Shown here one piece after another: positions 6,725-11,583 of a DNA stretch of 11,583 nt. How positions within the stretch are numbered: position 1 is the stretch's first letter; each line of letters begins with the position of its first letter. Below the pieces are notes generated by a model. The model was not told where the DNA came from, made no database searches, and saw nothing but the letters and a program-made list of their open reading frames with translations. The position numbers were made by a program, and so were the translations under genes. The stretch covers positions 1 through 11,583 of the forward strand of contig DYRX01000112.1 in the NCBI GenBank assembly GCA_020718525.1, written 5' to 3'. Source of the stretch: Victivallis vadensis (lineage in GTDB: Bacteria; Verrucomicrobiota; Lentisphaeria; Victivallales; GWF2-50-93).

Positions 6725-7579
6725 GATGCTTGCGGCAATATTGCCGCAGATGTAGGAGACAGTGTAGGCAAAGAGTATGAATTTGAAAGTCAGAAGGCTT
6801 GAGAGCAGGGTTTTCGAACTTCTGAGAATTCTGTAATGCAAGGGGCGCTTCGGGGGGAAATCTTTTCTGAATCCAGTGTCCAGTTCATATATCAGATCTG
6901 GAAATTTTCTGCGGACAATTGCGGAATTCCGTCCTTTTGCGTATGCCGATCTGAGCAGGGCCGGCAAATTTTCCGGCATGGAATGGTATGCCGCGCAGTT
7001 CGATGCGATACAGACTCTGCGACCGGAAAGTCTGACCCTGTGGCGGAGATCTGGATCCGTCCCCGATACGATATTCTCGTTTTCGCCCCCTAGTTCCTTG
7101 TAGAGTTCCGCAGAGATTGCCAGGCACAGATGGTTGGCCATGTCGCTGTCCACAATCGTCTCCTGCAGGGGAAAGACCGATCTTGGTATTTGATTTGACG
7201 CGAGAATCTGGAATCTGTTTGAATTTGTAGGGATGAGCTGGGACGGGCCGACAATGCCAATGCTTTTGTCCTGAATCAACGGTTCAATCAGTTTTGCAAT
7301 GAGATCTTTCGATTCGAGCCTTGCGTCGTCGTCGATGAAAATCAGAAATTTTCCTGACGCCTTTTCTGCGCCGAGATTTCTTGCTTTTCCATTGGGGCGT
7401 ATGCCGCGGACTATAATGATTTCGATTGGCTTCAGTGTCTGCGCCATCAAGTCTGATTTGAGCGCCTCTATGTTTGCAGTTCTTGAATCGTCGAGCGAAG
7501 GTATGATTGCAGAGACTGCCGGATGCTGGGCACCCCCATTTTCGTCCGATTGAATTTCCTTGATAATTGCTTCGATCAT
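6692..7579 (-). CDS. Glycosyltransferase family 2 protein
   Basis: The 295-residue product has a GT-A fold. VSAIIPSLDD opens the first beta strand (22-31). PIEIIIVRGI and GKARNLGAEKASGKFLIFID precede the DxD-type metal/donor motif IDDDA (82-86). GIVGPSQLIPTN follows, and a GTDPDLRHRVRLSGRRV segment fits the ED/acceptor region of family 2 transferases. A hydrophobic C-terminal segment (FKFILFAYTVSYICGNIAA) may anchor it to the inner membrane. Donor and acceptor are unknown. The ATG complementary to 7577-7579 overlaps the polymerase stop codon in ATGA, so it is translated by coupling. An open frame reaching 7765 is non-homologous Arg/His-rich sequence antisense-phased inside the polymerase gene and is not used. 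Third of three genes in the minus operon; its tail overlaps the epimerase gene. Confidence 0.85.
   Translation of the reverse strand: MIEAIIKEIQSDENGGAQHPAVSAIIPSLDDSRTANIEALKSDLMAQTLKPIEIIIVRGIRPNGKARNLGAEKASGKFLIFIDDDARLESKDLIAKLIEPLIQDKSIGIVGPSQLIPTNSNRFQILASNQIPRSVFPLQETIVDSDMANHLCLAISAELYKELGGENENIVSGTDPDLRHRVRLSGRRVCIASNCAAYHSMPENLPALLRSAYAKGRNSAIVRRKFPDLIYELDTGFRKDFPPKRPLHYRILRSSKTLLSSLLTFKFILFAYTVSYICGNIAASILPENSKHLRT
6731..6748. repeat. 18-nt perfect palindrome in the convergent gene overlap zone
   Basis: TGCGGCAAT and ATTGCCGCA are exact reverse complements without a spacer, beginning 6 nt after the epimerase stop codon. In the opposite direction the same bases encode CGNIAA of the glycosyltransferase. 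It may form a weak RNA hairpin ending the epimerase transcript, but no T-tract follows. Confidence 0.4.
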
Positions 7580-9129
7580 TTTTGCTGATGCATTGCATCC
7601 ATTTCTGGATTGCCTTGAGCGTTGTATTGGATGGGCCTGACCCCGATTTCGTTGTGATAGAGCACCATGATCATGGCGAAGACGAACCAGAATGCCTCCA
7701 TGTTGATTATGGTGTAGAAATTTGTGATTGTAATTCCGTGGATGAGCACGCCGATCTGTCCGCAAATGAAGCCGAGGGAAAGGCCTTTGCTCATTCTGTC
7801 CGGACTTGTCATGTAGAGGCGCAGAGAGCTTAGGAATATTATTGCGTTCATGTAGAGCAGTGCAAGCAGACCGGCGAGTCCAGTGTCGTATAGTTCATGT
7901 ACATATTGGTTGTCGAAGCGCCAAAGTTCTACAGATCCGACGCCGTGCCCGAAGAAGGGGTAGCGCAGGATTTCAGGGATCGCGTTTTTCCAGGCGAGAT
8001 AACGGGCATGGAAAGAGGAATCCGCTTCTGCGCCCTCGACCGCCACCTGGGCAATTGAGCTGAACTGCGAAGAAATGTCGTTCCGGTGCTTGTCAATGAT
8101 CATGCCCGCCATGGAGTCGCTCACCATGCCTGCGGCAAAGTGTATTCCCAGCAGGGAGATGAATCCAAAAAATATGAGCAGAATTTTTCGGCTCCTAGAA
8201 ATCCAGAAGGCTACGACGAGCATAGGGGGGAAGCTGATGTAAGCGCCGCGGGACTTGGTCATGATCAGGGCGAAAAGGATGAGAGAGAATGTGACAATTG
8301 AAAGTGCCGAAATTTTGAGCTCTCTGACGCAGATCATAAGCCCCATTGATACACCAGTGATGATTAGGAAAAGATCTGCCAGCGTGTTGGCTCTTCCGAA
8401 GCCTGCAGTTGCCGTCACCCCGCTTCCTACAAGCTCCTCGACAGGATGGAAGAAGGACTGGGTGATTCCGATAAAACCGACTACGACAGACATGCAGAGG
8501 AAGACGATCAGCGCGGTTCTTACCTCCCTGTAGGTGTTGAAGGTGTTCAGAATCATGAAGAAAATCCAGAAATACTCGAGCCTTTTCATCGAATAGAGAA
8601 TGCCCCTGGAAATAGGGACGCTGTCCTGAAGATATCCGAGGAAGGTGGAGATGACGATCACAAATGTCATGGCAACAATCCCCTTGTATGCGGGAACATT
8701 TTTAATCAATGCGAGCGATCTGGATTTTGCCCTGTTAAGCATCCAGCCGGCGGAAACTAGGAGAAGTACGATGTCTTCTATCCTAACTGAGACCGCGCGT
8801 CCCCTGCCTGGGGAGCCTTTTTCCAAAGATATGTCGCTGGAAACCATGATGAAAAATAGTATTGTGTAGAGTCCGATTTTGGGGTTGAAGAAAGTTCCGA
8901 GAGATATCAGCAGGGCGCAGAGAATTAGAACCGGAAAATACGCGTTTGATGGCGAGAAGGAGATGAAACTGCGGTATTTCTCGGCGAGTTCCTCTGCCGC
9001 ATTGCAATCAAATGAGAAAGCAAATGTCAGAAAAAAAAACAAAGAAAGAACGAGGAGTCTGAGGATGCGGGATTCGCAAGTCAAAACCGGCGTCAGATCC
9101 TCCGTATGACCGTCAGTTTCTTTTCGCAT
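7576..9129 (-). CDS. O-antigen ligase/polymerase (Wzy/WaaL-like) integral membrane protein
   Basis: This is a 517-residue polytopic inner-membrane protein with roughly a dozen hydrophobic segments (for example LLVLSLFFFLTFAFSF, VLILCALLISLGTF, IVAMTFVIVISTFLG). It carries the O-antigen-ligase family (PF04932) signature: TKSRGAYISFPPMLVVAF followed by a large soluble loop (SDSMAGMIIDKHRND to SSFHARYLAWKNAI) and then YPFFGHGVGSVELW, DNQYVHELYDTGLAGLLALL. The family joins polymerised or lipid-linked glycans in the periplasm; ligase versus polymerase cannot be told from sequence. The ATG complementary to 9127-9129 has AGGG about 8 bases upstream. It begins 15 nt after the methyltransferase stop and overlaps the glycosyltransferase start by 4 nt, so the three genes are one operon. 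Confidence 0.85.
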   Translation of the reverse strand: MRKETDGHTEDLTPVLTCESRILRLLVLSLFFFLTFAFSFDCNAAEELAEKYRSFISFSPSNAYFPVLILCALLISLGTFFNPKIGLYTILFFIMVSSDISLEKGSPGRGRAVSVRIEDIVLLLVSAGWMLNRAKSRSLALIKNVPAYKGIVAMTFVIVISTFLGYLQDSVPISRGILYSMKRLEYFWIFFMILNTFNTYREVRTALIVFLCMSVVVGFIGITQSFFHPVEELVGSGVTATAGFGRANTLADLFLIITGVSMGLMICVRELKISALSIVTFSLILFALIMTKSRGAYISFPPMLVVAFWISRSRKILLIFFGFISLLGIHFAAGMVSDSMAGMIIDKHRNDISSQFSSIAQVAVEGAEADSSFHARYLAWKNAIPEILRYPFFGHGVGSVELWRFDNQYVHELYDTGLAGLLALLYMNAIIFLSSLRLYMTSPDRMSKGLSLGFICGQIGVLIHGITITNFYTIINMEAFWFVFAMIMVLYHNEIGVRPIQYNAQGNPEMDAMHQQK

Positions 9130-9144
9130 TTTCTGACCCTGTTT

Positions 9145-9912
9145 TCATTTGACCGCCAAAATGGAAAAATGTGTCCGGAGACTTCTGCACGGGAAAATAT
9201 TGGCGAGCGTCTTCATGGATACTAAAACGGAATTCAGCACTAGGTTTCCAGAAGATTTGTCCGTAATCCTGTATTGAATGCGAACTGAAGAAAAACCAGT
9301 TTCAAGCAAAATTTCCTTCAACTTTTCCGGATCAATCCCGGAGGATTTGGTGTTGTGATACTCGGCAAGCTCCTCGACTTCCGTCCCGAATCCCGGCTTA
9401 TTCGAATGAAGGATCTTGTAGAGGATGTGATAAAATCTTGTGAAGTAGTAATTCGGATCGTGATCCGTATATAGGACACCCCCTGGCTTCAGCACTCTGA
9501 ACGCTTCCGAAAAAATTTGTTCATGCGATACGAGATGATGGAGAAGCGCATAGCAAGTGACGCAGTTGAAAGAGCCGGCTTTGAATGGAAGATCTTCGGC
9601 GTCGGCACCCGCGAAAAGACAATCCGGATAAGCGGCCGCGATTTTCGCCAGCAGACGCTCTCCGATGTCAACAGCGCAGACCTCCGTAAAATGCTCCTGC
9701 AGAAATTCGAGCAGGTTGCCGGTTCCCGTGCCAACATCGAGGCAGGCGTCGTTTCCAGACTGCCTGGCGCATTCTGAAACAATCGCGCTTATGGACAGCC
9801 TTCTGTGGCGGTTGAAAATGCTTTCGTTCCTGTTGTATACGTCCGGAGCGGCATTGTTGTAAACCTGCCTGTTGGCTTTTTTCACATCGTCTGACAATGA
9901 TGAGTCTTGCAT
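9145..9912 (-). CDS. Class I SAM-dependent methyltransferase
   Basis: The 255-residue product carries the class I methyltransferase motifs: LDVGTGTGN (58-66) binding AdoMet, VDIGE (81-85) with the acidic ribose-binding residue, DAEDLPFKAGSFNCV (104-118), YALLHHL (121-127) and VLKPGGVLYTDHD (140-152). The order matches UbiE/Methyltransf_11 enzymes. The start used is the ATG complementary to 9910-9912, with AGAGG six bases upstream; the frame runs on to 9999, but those 29 residues have no family match and lie in the divergent promoter region. As first gene of the operon with a polymerase and a glycosyltransferase, it may methylate a sugar or cap a glycan chain. That is inferred from context, and a quinone or lipid target cannot be excluded. 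Confidence 0.8.
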   Translation of the reverse strand: MQDSSLSDDVKKANRQVYNNAAPDVYNRNESIFNRHRRLSISAIVSECARQSGNDACLDVGTGTGNLLEFLQEHFTEVCAVDIGERLLAKIAAAYPDCLFAGADAEDLPFKAGSFNCVTCYALLHHLVSHEQIFSEAFRVLKPGGVLYTDHDPNYYFTRFYHILYKILHSNKPGFGTEVEELAEYHNTKSSGIDPEKLKEILLETGFSSVRIQYRITDKSSGNLVLNSVLVSMKTLANIFPCRSLRTHFSILAVK

Positions 9913-10058
9913 TTTTGCCTCTGAGAATTTCCAGGACCAGCAAAGCGGAGACCGGTTTTCATATTCCTGTGAATATAGCGTCTTTGGCGAGCAATTCAAC
10001 CCGAGAGGCGATGCCTGATGGAAATCACTTCATTTTACCGTTTTTTCTGTTTTTGATT

Positions 10059-10086
10059 TTGATAGTGGCAGATCTTGTGCTAGATT
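10059..10086 (+). promoter_or_regulatory. Extended -10 promoter for the phosphatase gene
   Basis: TTGATA (10059-10064, five of six to the -35), a 16-nt spacer and TAGATT (10081-10086, four of six) preceded by TG at the extended -10 position predict a start near 10093. The leader before ATG 10125 would be about 30 nt. This also argues against the open frame's upstream Met codons at 9897. Confidence 0.5.
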
Positions 10087-10124
10087 CAGATGAACGGAAG
10101 AATTTTCTCATCCGGAGTTTCCAA

Positions 10125-10805
10125 ATGAAGCGCTTTCATGATCTGAACCTCGCCTTGTTTTGGACCGCTTCTTTCCTCCATAGGAAGGAGGAGAGAGGAA
10201 CTTCCGTTGAAACTGATTGCATGCGCAAAAAATTTTCATCACGTGCTTTGATCGGGATATCAGCCTTCCTCGCAGTCGCTTTGTTGATCGCCTCAGTTGC
10301 AGGATACTGCATATGGAGGCACAAGACTCTATACCATTTTGCGGAAGTCGAACCCGGAGTTCTCTACCGAAGTGGAAGCATGTCGCCGAACGGCTTAGTC
10401 CTGGCTCACTCCATATGCGGCTTCAAGACGATTGTGAATCTTCGCGGACACAATGAGATTCAAGCCGATGAAAAGAGATGGCGGACAAACGAGCTTCTTT
10501 TCGCAAAGAAACACGGAGTCAAAGTTGTTGACATGCCGCTTGAATGCGAACAGCCTCCCAGCGCGGAGATGGAGAGACGCTTCCTCAATCTTTTCGACTC
10601 CCCCGAAAATCTGCCCGTCCTCGTCCATTGCGAGTTTGGCGTGATTCGCACCGGCATGATGATCGCGCTCTTCGAAGTCAGGAGGAAAGGCAGGAAAGCT
10701 GACGATGTTTTTATGGATTTGCCCATGTTTGGTCATAGCTTGGATAACAAAGCTCCTGCCGTCGCAGGCTATATCAAGGGCTTGGACTCGACTGCAGAGG
10801 AATGA
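10125..10805 (+). CDS. Membrane-anchored dual-specificity/tyrosine phosphatase
   Basis: The product has the Cys-based phosphatase signature HCEFGVIRTG (C-x5-R; Cys169 and Arg175 from this start), with FKTIVNLRG upstream and a candidate general-acid Asp136 in VVDMPLE. One hydrophobic segment (about 42-64) precedes AEVEPGVLYRSG, the usual entry to a DSP domain, so it is probably an inner-membrane protein. Which side the catalytic domain faces is not certain. ATG 10125 has GGAG seven bases upstream (10114-10117) and fits the promoter above. ATG 10221 (194 residues, MRKKFSSRALIGIS) is a natural-looking alternative with a strong purine-rich AGGAAGGAGGAGAG tract (starting about 10181), but about 20 bases too far away. 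The gene is divergent from the methyltransferase operon with 212 nt between starts. It may dephosphorylate a protein or lipid in envelope glycan control (inference). Confidence 0.75.
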   Translation: MKRFHDLNLALFWTASFLHRKEERGTSVETDCMRKKFSSRALIGISAFLAVALLIASVAGYCIWRHKTLYHFAEVEPGVLYRSGSMSPNGLVLAHSICGFKTIVNLRGHNEIQADEKRWRTNELLFAKKHGVKVVDMPLECEQPPSAEMERRFLNLFDSPENLPVLVHCEFGVIRTGMMIALFEVRRKGRKADDVFMDLPMFGHSLDNKAPAVAGYIKGLDSTAEE

Positions 10806-10847
10806 CCCCAAGCTCATGGATGAAAATCTATTGGATCCGTAAAAGCT

Positions 10848-10886
10848 CAGAAGTCGGTGGTTTTTTCATGACTCTTATGACTTCTG
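10848..10886. repeat. Inverted repeat downstream of the phosphatase gene
   Basis: CAGAAGTC (10848-10855) and GACTTCTG (10879-10886) are exact inverted repeats around a 23-nt loop that holds six T and a tandem ATGACT. It lies 43 nt after the stop codon. It could act as a weak terminator or be debris at the edge of the insertion-element remnant. Confidence 0.3.
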
Positions 10887-10953
10887 CCGCGTCGCCCATC
10901 TAGTGTCCTGGGTCGCAAATAAGTTGAAATTAAACGTGAAGCATTTTGGATGG

Positions 10954-11100
10954 TCAGGCTGTTCGGATTCCGGTAAGGACTGATTTGCGCAAATCGTCAA
11001 ACGTCTTGAAATACTTCAGGTGCGTAGCGTTCTTTTTAGTATTTTTCCATCCGCTTCGCGCACGCTCGTATTCCTCTTCTCCTATCTTGTCGGCTCTCTT
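10954..11100 (-). pseudogene. C-terminal remnant of an IS630-like transposase
   Basis: This minus-strand frame of 48 codons ends in TGA and is preceded by an in-frame stop at 11101-11103. It reads EEEYERARSGWKNTKKNATH then LKYFKTFDDLRKSVL. It resembles the end of IS630-family DDE transposases, in which a Glu-containing 'NPIER.W' block is followed by 'TKK.ATHN.YF..FEDL'. Everything before the last catalytic acidic residue is gone and there is no start codon, so it is a stub. About 40 nt further, TAGTGTCCTGGGTCGC (10901-10916 on the plus strand) could be the element's outer end next to a TA. Family assignment is from a short match. Confidence 0.45.
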
Positions 11101-11147
11101 TCAGATACCGAGCTGGTGCTCGGTGTTCCCAGGTGAAAGCAAAAAAA

Positions 11148-11171
11148 GGAGCGCGGTGTCTGCCGCGCTTT
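11148..11171. terminator. Bidirectional intrinsic terminator
   Basis: GCGCGG (11151-11156) and CCGCGC (11163-11168) form a GC-rich stem with a six-base loop. The stem is followed by TTTTT on the plus strand and by a run of seven T on the minus strand (the complement of 11141-11147). It sits about 90 nt past the template-repeat-like element in that element's direction, so it would end a short minus-strand RNA covering it. Confidence 0.65.
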
Positions 11172-11260
11172 TTAATCCGGAATCTCAAAGCGGCGCTCAC
11201 ACGCCCGCACTCCAAGGATTCGCTCTGCCTCGCCTCGACCTCAACTCCGTTACTCTTTTA

Positions 11261-11344
11261 CCTGATGAACCTGCCCGACGGGTTGCTGTAGTTCCGGAAC
11301 GCAGAACGGCAGTTCCTGGCGTTGTTGTTCCAACTGCCGCCCCG
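11261..11344 (-). repeat. DGR template-repeat-like element without a reverse transcriptase
   Basis: Read on the minus strand in the FGE frame, this encodes RGGSWNNNARNCRSAFRNYS then NPSGRFIR and a stop. It is rich in AAC codons at exactly the positions that differ in the FGE-fold gene's C-terminus. An in-frame TAA lies eight codons upstream of the RGG, so it is not the end of a coding gene. The adenine-rich, scaffold-conserving design is the mark of DGR template repeats. The usual ending (a further AAC run, then IGFR) is missing; after the PSG codons the sequence diverges, so the 3' part and any initiation site are lost or altered. No RT or Avd gene is present between here and the phosphatase gene. 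Confidence 0.55.
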
Positions 11345-11381
11345 GTGTCCAGGGGCACATTTTTATTCACCCATACGGGTG
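11340..11381 (-). ncRNA. Structured leader of the template-like RNA
   Basis: Immediately before and at the start of the template-like element, two hairpins can form. CCCCTGG and CCGGGG pair with one bulged T (11340-11355), and CACCC/GGGTG pair around four bases (11368-11381). GGGCAC (11353-11358) can alternatively pair with GTGCCC (11079 is not involved; the arm is 11379-11384), which would exclude the second hairpin. Together with the downstream terminator this suggests a short structured RNA from the minus strand. No promoter is evident. Confidence 0.3.
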
Positions 11382-11454
11382 CCCGGTTCGAGCCTACGGA
11401 TGAAAGCCTTTTTCTCAAAAGAAACGGCAAAAAAGCAAACAGCGGCATCTTAAA

Positions 11455-11531
11455 AGTAGCTTGCGGCTTCCAGACGCCTGTCCGCGTCGCAACTGCGACA
11501 GGCAGGCAATCGGTGTTCGCAGTAGCTTGCG
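11455..11531. repeat. Direct repeats flanking an inverted repeat
   Basis: AGTAGCTTGCG occurs at 11455-11465 and again at 11521-11531. Between them GTCGCA (11486-11491) and TGCGAC (11494-11499) form a tight hairpin, and CCTGTC (11477-11482) pairs with GACAGG (11497-11502) as an alternative. Function unknown. Confidence 0.4.
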
Positions 11532-11583
11532 ATCTCCGAGCGCAAAGAGCAGCCTTTGTTTCTTGCGCCAGGGATGTCGCAAA

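Larger units (their letters stand above)
10806..11583. other. Gene-poor region with mobile-element and DGR debris
   Basis: This 778-nt tail holds no intact gene. It contains, left to right, an inverted repeat, an IS630-like stub, a bidirectional terminator, the template-repeat-like element and a repeat-rich end. One minus-strand frame stays open from the window edge to 11197. Its translation is out of phase with the FGE motif, and it looks like a frame left open by template composition rather than a gene. Confidence 0.6.

Noticed and set aside
7580..7765. N-terminal extension of the GT2 gene
   Set aside because: The extra 62 residues are His/Arg-rich, without family match, and lie wholly inside the polymerase gene; the ATGA-coupled start explains the real gene.
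9913..9999. N-terminal extension of the methyltransferase
   Set aside because: The sequence has no family match, and ATG 9912 has a well-placed AGAGG.
9897..10124. N-terminal extension of the phosphatase gene
   Set aside because: It overlaps the methyltransferase start and runs through the predicted promoter at 10059-10086.
11276..11344. Template-like element as the end of a real second FGE-fold gene
   Set aside because: An in-frame stop lies only eight codons upstream of the RGG motif and the typical IGFR ending is missing, so no FGE-fold protein could be made from it as it stands.
11197..11583. Minus-strand frame open to the window edge, including an apparent 83-residue ORF from 11448
   Set aside because: It reads the template-like element in the wrong phase (VPLDTGAAVGTTTPG), has low-complexity composition and no ribosome-binding site, and crosses the structured segment. 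Better explained as a frame left open by the template's composition.
1..11583. CRISPR array, tRNA or rRNA genes
   Set aside because: I saw no regularly spaced repeats of CRISPR length and no tRNA-like or rRNA-like sequence on either strand.

Overview
The window looks like an accessory, surface-glycan region of a bacterial chromosome of moderate GC. It carries Sec and lipoprotein signals and an O-antigen-ligase-type polymerase, so a diderm bacterium is likely. A formylglycine-generating-enzyme (FGE) fold fused to an FG-GAP/VCBS-like repeat, together with a diversity-generating-retroelement (DGR)-like template at the far end, recalls Lentisphaerota (Victivallis-like PVC bacteria). That assignment rests on family resemblance from memory and is tentative.

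Layout. 1-1027 (+): 3' part of an FGE/C-type-lectin-fold gene whose last ~100 bases look like a DGR variable region, followed at once by a perfect 28-nt palindrome. 1417-3638 (+): a translationally coupled pair, a GFO/IDH/MocA oxidoreductase and a surface-carbohydrate glycosyltransferase-like protein. 3648-5315 (-): two exported proteins of unknown function, a lipoprotein and a coiled-coil/TPR protein. 5660-6724 (+): a CDP-paratose/tyvelose 2-epimerase-like SDR enzyme. 9912-6692 (-): a compact operon of SAM methyltransferase, O-antigen ligase/polymerase and GT2 glycosyltransferase. 10125-10805 (+): a membrane-anchored dual-specificity phosphatase, divergent from that operon and behind a good extended -10 promoter. 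10806-11583: no intact gene. It holds the C-terminal stub of an IS630-like transposase, a bidirectional terminator and a template-repeat-like element on the minus strand.

How they fit together. The glycan genes supply a nucleotide-sugar epimerase, an oxidoreductase, two transferases, a methyltransferase and a polymerase/ligase, which are plausible parts of one surface polysaccharide pathway in several transcription units. No flippase, chain-length regulator or initiating transferase is visible, so the locus probably continues elsewhere.

The two ends carry the most unusual signal. The C-terminal 23 codons starting at RGG in the FGE gene align without gaps to the minus-strand element at 11276-11344. 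At codon positions 1 and 2, 10 of 16 template adenines differ but only 3 of 30 other bases. That is the pattern DGR adenine mutagenesis leaves, but no reverse transcriptase or Avd gene lies in the window, and third-position differences mean this template is probably not the direct donor.
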